Part shown: in pieces, positions 8,173 through 17,696 of the stretch | How the letters are laid out: each line of letters opens with the position of its first letter | Position numbering within the stretch: the stretch's first letter is position 1 | DNA from: Halopseudomonas sp002296055 | Lineage (GTDB): Bacteria; Pseudomonadota; Gammaproteobacteria; Pseudomonadales; Pseudomonadaceae | Assembly: GCF_050876985.1 (NCBI RefSeq) | Contig: NZ_JBPAPP010000003.1 | DNA: 64,000 nt | Strand: one strand, 5' to 3' | Translations under genes and position numbers: made by a program | Notes under the pieces: generated by a model | What the model was told of the DNA's origin: nothing | The model's database searches: none | Seen by the model: only the letters and a program-made list of their open reading frames with translations

Positions 8173-9513
8173 TTAGCCGCACGCCTCGGTCACTACAGCA
8201 GCCAGCGCTTCGGCTTCGCGCTGGACCTGGGCCGCATCCTGGCCTTCCACCATGACTCGAACCAGTGGCTCGGTACCGGACAATCGCAGCAAAACGCGCC
8301 CGGCGTCAGCCAGCCGCGCTTCGGCATCCAGTACAGCCTGCTTCACAGTGGGGTTCTCCAACGGCGCCGACTGCCCCGCCGCATAACGAACATTAATCAA
8401 CTTCTGCGGACATTTCTGCATGCAACGCCGCGCCTCAGCCAGGTTCTGGCCATTACGCTGGAGAGCCTTGAGCACTTGCAGTGCCGCAATAATGCCGTCG
8501 CCGGTTGACGTGTGCTGCAGACACAGAATATGACCCGATGACTCACCACCAACCAGCCAGCCGCGCTCGCTCAATTCAGCCATGACGTAGCGATCACCGA
8601 CCTTGGCACGCACAAAGGGAACACCTCGCTCCTTGAGCGCCAACTCAAGGCCAAGATTGCTCATCAGCGTACCGGCAACACCGCCTTTCAATAACCCACG
8701 CGCCTGGAGGTCGAGCGCAATGATGCACAGCAGCTCGTCGCCATCAACCTCACCCCCTTCATGATCGACCATCAACACACGGTCACCATCACCGTCAAAG
8801 GCGATCCCTAGGTCAGCGCCCTCACGGACCACGGCAGCGCTCAGCGCAGCCATATCGGTTGAGCCATGCCCGGCATTGATGTTCAGGCCGTCCGGGCTGG
8901 CGCCAATTACGGACACCTCAGCCCCCAGCTCGCGAAACACGCTGGGCGCCACCTTGTAGGTCGCGCCATGCGCGCAATCAAGCACCAGCTTTAGCCCCTT
9001 GAAACTGGTACTGGTCGGCACGCTGCTTTTACAGAACTCGATATATCGCCCAGGCGCATCCTCTACCCGCGACACCTTGCCCAGCTCGGCAGAATCCACG
9101 ACGCCCATAGGGCCATCGACTAACCGCTCGATCTCCAGCTCAAGGCTGTCGGGCAGCTTGCTGCCAGCCGCAGAAAAGAACTTGATCCCGTTGTCATAAA
9201 AGGGGTTGTGCGATGCACTGATGACAATACCCACATCAGCCATAAAGGTGCGCGTGAGATAGGCAATGGCAGGTGTAGGCATGGGGCCAAGCAACTGAAC
9301 CTGGGCGCCGGCCGCAGACAAACCCGCCTCCAGCGCCGACTCGAACATATAGCCTGAGATCCGCGTGTCCTTGCCGATAATGACTCGACAGGCACCGTGA
9401 TGCCGAAAAGCAGTCCCAACAGCCCAACCGAGCTTGAGCATGAATTCAGGAGTGATAGGTGCACTGCCAACCCGGCCGCGAATGCCGTCGGTTCCAAAAT
9501 AACGTTTTTCCAT
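8173..9513 (-). CDS. glmM: Phosphoglucosamine mutase
   Basis: Converts glucosamine-6-phosphate to glucosamine-1-phosphate for peptidoglycan and LPS precursor synthesis. The 446-aa protein starts MEKRYFGTDGIRG (ATG 9511-9513). The active-site serine that carries the phosphate is in VISASHNPFYDNG (about residue 101), the metal-binding loop is AFDGDGDRVL, and the sugar-binding loop is GGESSGH. The C-terminal RLSGTEPLVRVMVEG phosphate-binding loop is intact. It lies directly downstream of folP, as in E. coli (ftsH-folP-glmM). Confidence 0.97.
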   Translation of the reverse strand: MEKRYFGTDGIRGRVGSAPITPEFMLKLGWAVGTAFRHHGACRVIIGKDTRISGYMFESALEAGLSAAGAQVQLLGPMPTPAIAYLTRTFMADVGIVISASHNPFYDNGIKFFSAAGSKLPDSLELEIERLVDGPMGVVDSAELGKVSRVEDAPGRYIEFCKSSVPTSTSFKGLKLVLDCAHGATYKVAPSVFRELGAEVSVIGASPDGLNINAGHGSTDMAALSAAVVREGADLGIAFDGDGDRVLMVDHEGGEVDGDELLCIIALDLQARGLLKGGVAGTLMSNLGLELALKERGVPFVRAKVGDRYVMAELSERGWLVGGESSGHILCLQHTSTGDGIIAALQVLKALQRNGQNLAEARRCMQKCPQKLINVRYAAGQSAPLENPTVKQAVLDAEARLADAGRVLLRLSGTEPLVRVMVEGQDAAQVQREAEALAAVVTEACG

Positions 9514-9526
9514 GGCCTGACTCTTG

Positions 9527-10393
9527 TTATGAAAGTTGCGACTGACGCGCCAACCGCACCGCTTCTGCCATGCGCACAGCGTCACAGGTGGCGGCCACGT
9601 CGTGCACGCGGATGATGCAAGCGCCGGCATCAACAGCAAGCGCCGCCAACGCCAGCCCGCCAAACAAACGCTGATCCACCGGGCGATCGAGCGCCTGGCC
9701 GATCATGCTTTTACGCGACACACCGACCAGCACTGGCAACCCCGTGGGGCGCAAATCCGCGAGACGCGCAAACAGCTGCAGGTTGTGCTCCAGCGACTTG
9801 CCAAAGCCGAAGCCCGGATCCAACAGCAGACGATCGCGCGCTAGGCCCGCAGCCTCACAAGCTTCGACCCGCGACTGCAGATAAGCGTTCACTTCATCCA
9901 GGACACTGGCATAGCGCGGCGCCAGCTGCATGAAATCAGGCTCACCCTGACGGTGCATCAGGCAGACGGGCAACCCGCTCGCGCGGGCCGCCTCCAGCGC
10001 ACCTTCACGCTCCAACGCACGCACATCGTTGATCAGCCCAGCGCCCGCCGCTGCCGAGGCGGACATGACCTCGGGCGCACTGGTATCGACCGAAATAACC
10101 ACATCAAAACGCGACGCGATAGCCTCAACCATCGGCACGACACGCTCTAACTCTTGGGCAACCGGAACCGGCGTGGCGCCAGGGCGCGTGGACTCGCCAC
10201 CGACGTCAATCAGGGTCGCGCCGTCTGCCACCATCTGCTCGACATGACGCAATGCCGCATCGCGCTGATTGAAGCGACCGCCATCGGAGAAGGAGTCAGG
10301 GGTTACGTTGAGAATGCCCATGACATGGGCGCGGGAAAGGTCAAGCTCCCGGTTGCCGCATAGCAACCGGGAGCTATTGGAGCAGGAGCTCAT
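9527..10393 (-). CDS. folP: Dihydropteroate synthase
   Basis: Condenses p-aminobenzoate with dihydropterin pyrophosphate in folate synthesis; target of sulfonamides. The 288-aa product has the two DHPS signatures, MGILNVTPDSFSDGG and LIDVGGESTRPG, and the later DPGFGFGKSLEHNL and GVSRKSMIG motifs. The open frame runs to 10546, inside ftsH, but the ATG at 10391-10393, 7 bases after the ftsH stop, gives the normal N terminus. Middle gene of ftsH-folP-glmM. Confidence 0.96.
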   Translation of the reverse strand: MSSCSNSSRLLCGNRELDLSRAHVMGILNVTPDSFSDGGRFNQRDAALRHVEQMVADGATLIDVGGESTRPGATPVPVAQELERVVPMVEAIASRFDVVISVDTSAPEVMSASAAAGAGLINDVRALEREGALEAARASGLPVCLMHRQGEPDFMQLAPRYASVLDEVNAYLQSRVEACEAAGLARDRLLLDPGFGFGKSLEHNLQLFARLADLRPTGLPVLVGVSRKSMIGQALDRPVDQRLFGGLALAALAVDAGACIIRVHDVAATCDAVRMAEAVRLARQSQLS

Positions 10394-10400
10394 TGCTGAA

Positions 10401-12341
10401 TCAGTGCTCCCCGGCCGGCCCGCCAATCGGACCGGCACCCTTGGAAGCCTCATCAGGCTTGCTATCGCCACCCTCGTCGCTGGTGACAATGGCGCCCGGA
10501 CCGGACTTGCCATCACCCTGCCAGTCTTTCGGCTCACGGGGGACACGACCGGCCATGATGTCGTCGATCTGCTGAGTATCGATGGTTTCGTACTTCATCA
10601 AGGCTTCAGCCATCATGTCCAGCTTGTCGCGGTTCTCGTCCAGCAGACGGCGCGCAGTGCCGTAGCACTCATCGATGATGCGGCGCACCTCTTCGTCAAT
10701 CTGCTTGGCCGTTTCACCGGACACACCGGACAGCCCGCCGCCACCAGAACGACCCAGATAACCCTGATCTTCCTCTTCAGCATACTGCAGCGGACCAAGC
10801 TTCTCGGACAAGCCCCACTTGGTCACCATGTTCTTGGCCAGCTGGGTTGCCCGCATGATGTCATTCGATGCACCGGTGGTCACACCATCAAAGCCCAGCG
10901 TCATTTCCTCGGCAATACGACCACCGAACAGCGAGCAGATCTGACTGGTCAGCGCACGCTTGGACAGGCTGTAGCGATCCTCTTCCGGCAGGAACATGGT
11001 CACGCCCAGCGCTCGGCCCCGCGGAATGATAGTGACCTTGTAGACCGGGTCATGCTCGGGCACCAGGCGACCAACGATCGCGTGGCCGGACTCATGGTAA
11101 GCGGTGTTGAGCTTTTCCTTCTCGGACATGACCATGGACTTGCGCTCAGCGCCCATCATGATCTTGTCCTTGGCCATCTCAAACTCGCCCATTTCTACCA
11201 GACGCTTGTTGGCACGCGCAGCAAACAAAGAGGCTTCGTTCACCAGGTTGGCCAGATCCGCACCGGAGAAGCCGGGAGTACCACGCGCAATCAGCGACGG
11301 CTTGACGTCATCACCCAGCGGCACCTTGCGCATGTGCACCTTGAGAATCTGTTCACGACCGCGGATATCCGGCAGACCCACCACTACCTGACGATCAAAG
11401 CGACCAGGACGCAGCAGCGCAGGGTCCAGCACGTCGGGGCGGTTAGTTGCAGCAATCACAATGATGCCGTCGTTCGGCTCAAAGCCGTCCATCTCAACCA
11501 GCAACTGGTTCAAGGTCTGCTCACGCTCGTCATGACCGCCGCCCATTCCTGAGCCACGATGACGGCCGACCGCGTCAATTTCGTCGATAAAGATGATGCA
11601 CGGGGCGTGCTTCTTGGCCTGCTCGAACATATCGCGCACACGGGAGGCACCGACACCCACGAACATTTCAACAAAGTCAGAACCGGAGATGGTGAAGAAC
11701 GGCACCTTGGCCTCACCAGCGACGGCCTTGGCGAGCAGGGTCTTACCGGTACCTGGCTGGCCCACCATCAGTACGCCACGGGGAATATGACCACCCAGGC
11801 GCTGGAACTTGCCCGGATCACGCAGAAACTCGACCAGCTCCTGCACGTCTTCCTTCGCCTCATCACAGCCGGCAACGTCAGCAAAGGTAGTTTTGACCTG
11901 GTCTTCGGTCAGCATGCGCGCCTTGCTCTTGCCAAAGCTCATCGGGCCACCACGGCCACCGCCGCCGCCCTGCATCTGGCGCATGAAGAACATGAAGATG
12001 GCGATAATGATCAGAATCGGGAAGCTGGCGATCAGCAACTGAGTCCAGATGCTCTGCTGCTCGGGCTGCTTGCCTTCAATGATGACGTCGTTATCGAGCA
12101 GGTCGCCAATCAAGCCATTGTCCTGAATCGCCGGGCGCACGGTCTTGAAAGACTCACCACTGCGCTCACGCCCGGTGATGATGTAACCATCCACGGTCAC
12201 GCGCTCGACCTGGCGGCTCTCTACCAGATCAAGGAACTGGGAGTAATTCAGCGTATCCGGTTCCTTGGTACTACTGAAGTTGTTCATCACCGTGACCAGT
12301 ACGGCGGCAATGATCAGCCACAGGATGAGGTTCTTCGCCAT
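10401..12341 (-). CDS. ftsH: ATP-dependent zinc metalloprotease FtsH
   Basis: Membrane-anchored AAA+ protease for membrane-protein quality control and turnover of regulators such as RpoH and LpxC. 646 aa, with transmembrane helices at about 4-20 and 102-120 around a periplasmic domain. Walker A is GQPGTGKT (194-201), Walker B IIFIDEIDAVG, second region of homology ATNRPDVLDPALLRPGRFD, and the protease zinc motif HESGH is at 416-420. The ATG at 12339-12341 gives MAKNLILWL; the frame extends further upstream without a better start. Confidence 0.98.
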   Translation of the reverse strand: MAKNLILWLIIAAVLVTVMNNFSSTKEPDTLNYSQFLDLVESRQVERVTVDGYIITGRERSGESFKTVRPAIQDNGLIGDLLDNDVIIEGKQPEQQSIWTQLLIASFPILIIIAIFMFFMRQMQGGGGGRGGPMSFGKSKARMLTEDQVKTTFADVAGCDEAKEDVQELVEFLRDPGKFQRLGGHIPRGVLMVGQPGTGKTLLAKAVAGEAKVPFFTISGSDFVEMFVGVGASRVRDMFEQAKKHAPCIIFIDEIDAVGRHRGSGMGGGHDEREQTLNQLLVEMDGFEPNDGIIVIAATNRPDVLDPALLRPGRFDRQVVVGLPDIRGREQILKVHMRKVPLGDDVKPSLIARGTPGFSGADLANLVNEASLFAARANKRLVEMGEFEMAKDKIMMGAERKSMVMSEKEKLNTAYHESGHAIVGRLVPEHDPVYKVTIIPRGRALGVTMFLPEEDRYSLSKRALTSQICSLFGGRIAEEMTLGFDGVTTGASNDIMRATQLAKNMVTKWGLSEKLGPLQYAEEEDQGYLGRSGGGGLSGVSGETAKQIDEEVRRIIDECYGTARRLLDENRDKLDMMAEALMKYETIDTQQIDDIMAGRVPREPKDWQGDGKSGPGAIVTSDEGGDSKPDEASKGAGPIGGPAGEH

Positions 12342-12515
12342 ATCGTTCAATTCACTACCCTCTTGCTCCCAGCACCATTGCGGGAGCCTTGCTGAGTCTG
12401 TTGTCCACCCTGCCCACATTACACCAGTTTAGGCCAACTCGGCAGTCGACGCTGTGTAACGCCCTGTGTCGCTAGACTGCATCGACAACGCCGGGTTCCG
12501 GCAGCGCGGCCAAAT

Positions 12516-13145
12516 CTACTCTGCCCGCCCCTTGAATCCGCGGGCCAGCAGGTAGGTCTCTCGCGAGCGCCCGCGTGAAGCATCGGGCTTGCGAGTCACC
12601 AGCTTGTCGTATTGTCCGCGCATTTCACGGAAATACTCGTCAAAACCTTCACCATGGAACACCTTGATCAAAAAATCGCCACCCGGACGCAATACTCTGG
12701 CGGCCATATCCAGCGCCAGCTCGCACAGGTACATCGCCCGCGGCTGATCTACCGCAGGTGTTCCACTCATATTGGGGGCCATATCCGAAATAACAAGGTC
12801 TACCTGCGAATCACCGATGGCCGCCAGGATGGCCTCGAAGACAGTATCTTCGGTAAAGTCGCCCTGGATGAAGGTAACATCGGGAATGCTGTCCATGGCC
12901 AGAATATCTGAGGCAATGATGCGCCCCTTCTCGCCAATCAGCCGCGCAGCGACCTGGGACCAGCCACCGGGTGCAGCGCCCAGATCAAGCACAGTCATGC
13001 CAGGCTTGAGAATGCGATCACGCTCCTGAATAGCCAGCAACTTGTAACTGGCACGCGAGCGATACCCATCCTTCTGCGCCTGCTTCACGAAGGGGTCGTC
13101 AAAATGCTCTTTGAGCCAACGCTTGCTTGTCTTGGACTGTGCCAC
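12516..13145 (-). CDS. rlmE: 23S rRNA (uridine-2'-O-)-methyltransferase RlmE
   Basis: Heat-shock methyltransferase (also FtsJ/RrmJ) that 2'-O-methylates U2552 of 23S rRNA on the 50S subunit. The 209-aa protein has the SAM motif VLDLGAAPGGWSQ and a K-D-K-E catalytic set: Lys near residue 35, Asp in VISDMAPNMSGTP, Lys in FLIKVFHGEGFDE and a Glu in SRGRSRETYLLARG. The start is GTG at 13143-13145, with GAGG about 6 bases upstream. Encoded upstream of ftsH and divergent from yhbY, as in E. coli. Confidence 0.95.
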   Translation of the reverse strand: MAQSKTSKRWLKEHFDDPFVKQAQKDGYRSRASYKLLAIQERDRILKPGMTVLDLGAAPGGWSQVAARLIGEKGRIIASDILAMDSIPDVTFIQGDFTEDTVFEAILAAIGDSQVDLVISDMAPNMSGTPAVDQPRAMYLCELALDMAARVLRPGGDFLIKVFHGEGFDEYFREMRGQYDKLVTRKPDASRGRSRETYLLARGFKGRAE

Positions 13146-13223
13146 GGAATACCTCGTGCAGCGGACCACGCCGCCGGTTAAACTAGTGCATCACACACTT
13201 AATGAATTTTCATACGGAACATT

Positions 13224-13538
13224 ATGGCGCTCAGCTCCGCACAGAAAAAAGATCTCAAGCGCATCGGCCATCATTTGAAGCCGATCGTCATTATCAGTGA
13301 ACAGGGTATCAGCGAAGGCGTACTGGCCGAACTGGACCGCGCGCTGAACGATCACGAACTGATCAAGATTCGCGTCACCGTCAGTGACCGCGACGCCAAG
13401 CAGGCCCTGATCAACGAGGCCTGCCAGCAAAGTGGCGCCGAGCTGGTTCAGGTCATCGGCAAAATGGCCATCCTGCTGCGCCGGGCCAAAAAGCCCAACG
13501 CCAACCTGTCCAACCTCAAGCGTTTTCAGGGTTTCTGA
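13224..13538 (+). CDS. yhbY: YhbY-family RNA-binding protein (CRM domain)
   Basis: Small protein tied to pre-50S assembly. The 104-aa product is one CRM domain: an N-terminal helix (MALSSAQKKDLKRIGHHLKP), the strand-helix segment VIISEQGISEGVLAELDRAL, the RNA-contact region DHELIKIRVTV and the C-terminal GKMAILLRRAKKPN. Divergent from rlmE across a 78-base intergenic region, the order conserved in gammaproteobacteria. Confidence 0.94.
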   Translation: MALSSAQKKDLKRIGHHLKPIVIISEQGISEGVLAELDRALNDHELIKIRVTVSDRDAKQALINEACQQSGAELVQVIGKMAILLRRAKKPNANLSNLKRFQGF

Positions 13539-13549
13539 GCTGACAGGCG

Positions 13550-13975
13550 TCAGCCCCGCACCTCATCGGGGCGGGGCTGCACCGCCAATACCAGACCAGC
13601 GAAGGCAACGACCAGGTAGCAGAAAATCCCGTACAGAGGGTTATCCTGCAGACGCAGGGCGAAAAACGCGCCCCCCGCCATCAGCACCAATATCAGCATC
13701 TGCACGCGCAGATCACTCCAGCCGACACGCCGCACAGCCAACTGAAAAAGCTGCACACTGGCCGCAGCCACGGTAATCAGCATGACCGACGGCCGCAGCA
13801 CTGACGCAGCCTCGTCAATTAACAGCGGCGCCAACCCCATCTGCTGCAGCCCTGGCAGCAGAATGAAGTGCAGACTCCAGACCGCGCCCACCCACAGCGT
13901 CAGCAGCAATTGCCAGGCAATGCGGCCAGCCCCTCTGCGAGCGGGCAGTCCGGAGCCAGCCGCCGGCTCCGTCAC
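13550..13975 (-). CDS. Small four-helix membrane protein (DUF4149-like)
   Basis: 141-aa integral membrane protein with about four hydrophobic helices: about 20-40 (WQLLLTLWVGAVWSLHFILL), 60-80, 90-108 and 113-132. The pattern of an N-terminal helix with WVGAVWSLHFILLPGL and a later ALRLQDNPLYG resembles the DUF4149 proteins that pseudomonads carry next to greA. The start is GTG at 13973-13975, overlapping the greA stop in a GTGA junction, so it is translationally coupled to greA. No catalytic motif is visible; function unknown. Confidence 0.8.
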   Translation of the reverse strand: MTEPAAGSGLPARRGAGRIAWQLLLTLWVGAVWSLHFILLPGLQQMGLAPLLIDEAASVLRPSVMLITVAAASVQLFQLAVRRVGWSDLRVQMLILVLMAGGAFFALRLQDNPLYGIFCYLVVAFAGLVLAVQPRPDEVRG

Positions 13976-14445
13976 AGGTGCTGAACCTCGACAATTTCGT
14001 ATTCGACTACGCCGCCCGGGGTTTTCACTGCGACGATCTCGCCTTCTTCCTTGCCGATTAGAGCACGGGCGATAGGCGAGCTGACCGACAGCTTGCGCTG
14101 CTTGATGTCAGCTTCATCGTCACCGACGATCTGATAGACCACTTCCTCGTCAGTATCGACGTTGGCGATAGTCACAGTGGTGCCGAAAATAACCTTGCCG
14201 GTATGCGCGATAGCGGTGACATCAATCACCTGCGCATTGGACAGGCGGCCTTCGATGTCACGAATGCGCGCCTCGACCATACCCTGCTGCTCGCGGGCAG
14301 CGTGGTACTCAGCATTTTCTTTCAGATCCCCCAGCTCGCGCGCCTCGGCAATCGCCTGGGTGATCTGCGGGCGCAGCTCGGTCTTGAGGTGCTTAAGTTC
14401 GACTTCGAGGGCTTCTGCGCCCTGCTTGGTCATCGGGTACTTCAT
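13972..14445 (-). CDS. greA: Transcription elongation factor GreA
   Basis: Rescues backtracked RNA polymerase by stimulating transcript cleavage through the secondary channel. 157 aa, standard length. The N-terminal coiled coil carries the tip acidic residues in ELGDLKENAEYHAAREQQG, and the C-terminal FKBP-like domain ends SSPIARALIGKEEGEIVAVKTPGG. The ATG at 14443-14445 lies 3 bases after the carB stop, so carA-carB-greA-membrane protein looks like one transcription unit. Confidence 0.97.
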   Translation of the reverse strand: MKYPMTKQGAEALEVELKHLKTELRPQITQAIAEARELGDLKENAEYHAAREQQGMVEARIRDIEGRLSNAQVIDVTAIAHTGKVIFGTTVTIANVDTDEEVVYQIVGDDEADIKQRKLSVSSPIARALIGKEEGEIVAVKTPGGVVEYEIVEVQHL

Positions 14446-14448
14446 GGA

Positions 14449-17400
14449 TCAGATACCTTTATGCAGGTCCTGGAGACGGCGCACAGCGCGCTCCGGACCG
14501 AATTTCAGTGCAGTGCAGACAGCTTCGCCACCGGCCAGCGTGGTGGTGGAGTAGACCTTGTGCTGCAGCGCGTTGCGGCGAATTGAATAGGAGTCGGCAA
14601 TCGACTGACGACCCTCAGTGGTGTTGATCACCAGATCGATCTCATCGTTCTTGATCATATCCACGATGTGCGGACGCCCCTCGGTCACCTTGTTGACGCG
14701 GCGCACGGCCAGGCCAGCCGTCTCCAGCACCTTGGCGGTACCGGCGGTGGCAACGACTTCAAAGCCTAGCTCGATCAGATCGCGAACAACGTCTACCGCA
14801 AACGGCTTGTCGTCTTCACGCACGCTGATAAACGCAGTACCGCTGGTCGGCAGGACCTCGCCCGAGCCCAGCTGGGACTTGGCAAAGGCCTCGCCGAAGC
14901 TGTCGCCAACGCCCATCACCTCACCGGTGGACTTCATTTCTGGGCCGAGGATCGGGTCAACGCCCGGGAACTTGGCAAACGGGAATACCGCTTCCTTGAC
15001 GCTGAAGTAAGGCGGCACCACTTCTTCGGTGAAACCCAGTTCCTGCAGCGTCTTACCAGCCATCACGCGAGCAGCGATCTTGGCCAGGGACTGACCGATG
15101 CACTTGGACACAAAGGGCACGGTACGTGAGGCGCGCGGGTTCACCTCAATCACGTAGATGGTCTCACCCTGCACAGCCATCTGTACGTTCATCAGGCCGA
15201 CCACACCCAGCTCAAGCGCCATCTTGCGCACTTGCTCGCGAATGTCGTCCTGAATCTGTGCCGGCAGCGAGTACGGCGGCAGCGAGCACGCGGAGTCACC
15301 GGAGTGAACACCGGCCTGCTCGATGTGCTGCATGATCGCGCCGATCACCACGTCTTTGCCGTCGGATACCGCGTCGATATCAACCTCGATGGCGCAGTTC
15401 AGGAAGTGATCCAGCAGTACCGGGCTGTCGTTCGACACCTTCACCGCTTCACGCATGTAGCGCTTGAGCTCTTCTTCCTGGTAGACGATTTCCATAGCAC
15501 GGCCGCCCAGTACGTAGGACGGACGCACAACCAGCGGGTAACCGATACGCTTGGACAGGGCCAGCGCCTCGTCTTCGCTGCGCGCAGTGGCGTTCGGCGG
15601 CTGACGCAGGTTCAGGCGCTCGACCATCTGCTGGAAGCGCTCACGGTCTTCGGCGCGGTCAATCGCTTCCGGACTGGTACCAATGATCGGCACACCGGCT
15701 TCTTCCAGGGCGCGCGCCAGCTTCAGCGGTGTCTGACCGCCGTATTGAACGATCACACCCTTGGGCTGCTCAACGCGCACGATTTCCAGCACGTCTTCCA
15801 GCGTTACCGGCTCGAAGTACAGGCGATCAGAGGTGTCGTAGTCGGTCGATACGGTTTCCGGGTTGCAGTTGACCATGATGGTTTCATAGCCATCATCGCG
15901 CATCGCCAACGCGGCGTGTACGCAGCAGTAATCGAACTCGATACCCTGACCAATACGGTTCGGACCACCACCCAGCACCATAATCTTGTCGCGGCCCGAC
16001 GGATTGGCTTCGCACTCTTCCTCATAGGTCGAGTACATGTAAGCTGTGTCGGTCGCAAACTCGGCAGCACAGGTGTCAACGCGCTTGTAGACAGGCAGCA
16101 CGTTCAGCTTGTGGCGGTGACGACGCAGGTTTTTCTCACTCACAGCCAGCAACTGGGACAGACGCAGGTCGGAGAAGCCCTTGCGCTTGAGGCGGAACAT
16201 CAGGCTGTAGTCGATATCAGCCAGCCCCAGGGTTTTGACCTTCTCTTCTTCCTTGATCAGATCTTCGATCTGCACCAGGAACCAGGTGTCGATCTTGGTC
16301 AGGTCAAACACCTGCTGCAGGGTCATACCGGCGCGGAAGGCATCGGCCACGTACCAGATACGGTCGGCACCGGGCACCGTGAGTTCGCGGGTCAGCTCGG
16401 TCATAACGTCGCTTGCTGCCGGATCGACCTTGGGGTCAAAACCGCAGACACCCACTTCCAGACCGCGCAGCGCTTTCTGCATGGACTCCTGGAAGGTGCG
16501 ACCGATAGCCATCACCTCGCCCACCGACTTCATCTGGGTAGTCAGGCGCGCATCGGCGTTGGGGAATTTTTCAAAGGCGAAACGCGGAATCTTGGTAACC
16601 ACGTAATCGATGGACGGCTCGAAGGACGCGGGCGTGCGACCGCCTGTGATGTCGTTCTGCAGCTCGTCCAGGGTGTAACCAACGGCCAGCTTGGCAGCGA
16701 TCTTGGCGATCGGGAAGCCGGTGGCCTTGGAGGCCAGCGCAGAGGAGCGGGACACCCGCGGGTTCATCTCGATCACAACCATGCGCCCCGTGTTCGGGCA
16801 AATACCGAACTGCACGTTGGAGCCGCCGGTTTCCACACCGATTTCACGCAGCACGGCCAGCGAGGCGTTGCGCATGATTTGGTATTCCTTGTCGGTCAGC
16901 GTTTGCGCCGGCGCGACGGTAATGGAGTCACCAGTGTGCACGCCCATCGGGTCGAAGTTTTCAATCGAGCACACGATGATGCAGTTGTCCTTCTTATCGC
17001 GGACCACTTCCATCTCGTACTCTTTCCAACCGATCAGCGACTCGTCAATCAGCAGCTCGTTGGTCGGCGACAGGTCCAGACCACGGGTGCAGATCTCTTC
17101 AAACTCTTCACGGTTGTAGGCGATACCGCCGCCCGTTCCACCCATGGTGAAGGACGGACGGATAATGCACGGGAAGCCGACCTGCTCCAGCACGCCATAG
17201 GCTTCAGCCATGCTGTGTGCGATACCCGAGCGCGGGCAGGCCAGGCCGATGTCTTTCATCGCCTTGTCAAAGCGCGAGCGATCTTCAGCCTTGTCGATGG
17301 TGTCGGCATTGGCGCCGATCATCTCAACACCGAACTTCTCCAGCACGCCGTGCTTCTCCAGGTCCAGCGCGCAGTTCAGCGCAGTCTGGCCACCCATCGT

Positions 17401-17664
17401 CGGCAACAGGGCGTCAGGACTTTCCTTTTCGATGATCTTAGCAACAGTTTGCCACTTGATCGGCTCAATATAGGTAGCATCAGCCATGGCCGGGTCGGTC
17501 ATGATGGTCGCCGGGTTAGAGTTGACCAGGATGACGCGGAAGCCTTCTTCCTTCAGAGCCTTACAGGCCTGAGCGCCGGAGTAGTCGAACTCACAGGCCT
17601 GGCCGATCACGATGGGGCCGGCGCCGAGGATCAGAATGCTTTTGATGTCTGTACGTTTTGGCAT
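14449..17664 (-). CDS. carB: Carbamoyl-phosphate synthase large subunit
   Basis: Makes carbamoyl phosphate from bicarbonate, ATP and CarA-derived ammonia for arginine and pyrimidine synthesis. 1071 aa, the family length. Two tandem ATP-grasp synthetase halves are visible: the N-terminal half starts SILILGAGPIVIGQACEFDY, the second half MVLGGGPNRIGQGIEFDY. The ATP-grasp signatures FPCIIRPSFTMGGTGGG and PLVVRPSYVLGGRAMEI are intact, and the C-terminal allosteric domain (VVATAGTAKVLE) is present. ATG at 17662-17664; carA ends 32 bases upstream. Confidence 0.98.
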   Translation of the reverse strand: MPKRTDIKSILILGAGPIVIGQACEFDYSGAQACKALKEEGFRVILVNSNPATIMTDPAMADATYIEPIKWQTVAKIIEKESPDALLPTMGGQTALNCALDLEKHGVLEKFGVEMIGANADTIDKAEDRSRFDKAMKDIGLACPRSGIAHSMAEAYGVLEQVGFPCIIRPSFTMGGTGGGIAYNREEFEEICTRGLDLSPTNELLIDESLIGWKEYEMEVVRDKKDNCIIVCSIENFDPMGVHTGDSITVAPAQTLTDKEYQIMRNASLAVLREIGVETGGSNVQFGICPNTGRMVVIEMNPRVSRSSALASKATGFPIAKIAAKLAVGYTLDELQNDITGGRTPASFEPSIDYVVTKIPRFAFEKFPNADARLTTQMKSVGEVMAIGRTFQESMQKALRGLEVGVCGFDPKVDPAASDVMTELTRELTVPGADRIWYVADAFRAGMTLQQVFDLTKIDTWFLVQIEDLIKEEEKVKTLGLADIDYSLMFRLKRKGFSDLRLSQLLAVSEKNLRRHRHKLNVLPVYKRVDTCAAEFATDTAYMYSTYEEECEANPSGRDKIMVLGGGPNRIGQGIEFDYCCVHAALAMRDDGYETIMVNCNPETVSTDYDTSDRLYFEPVTLEDVLEIVRVEQPKGVIVQYGGQTPLKLARALEEAGVPIIGTSPEAIDRAEDRERFQQMVERLNLRQPPNATARSEDEALALSKRIGYPLVVRPSYVLGGRAMEIVYQEEELKRYMREAVKVSNDSPVLLDHFLNCAIEVDIDAVSDGKDVVIGAIMQHIEQAGVHSGDSACSLPPYSLPAQIQDDIREQVRKMALELGVVGLMNVQMAVQGETIYVIEVNPRASRTVPFVSKCIGQSLAKIAARVMAGKTLQELGFTEEVVPPYFSVKEAVFPFAKFPGVDPILGPEMKSTGEVMGVGDSFGEAFAKSQLGSGEVLPTSGTAFISVREDDKPFAVDVVRDLIELGFEVVATAGTAKVLETAGLAVRRVNKVTEGRPHIVDMIKNDEIDLVINTTEGRQSIADSYSIRRNALQHKVYSTTTLAGGEAVCTALKFGPERAVRRLQDLHKGI

Positions 17665-17696
17665 AGTCGTTTACAAATCCTAGGGTGTACCGGGGT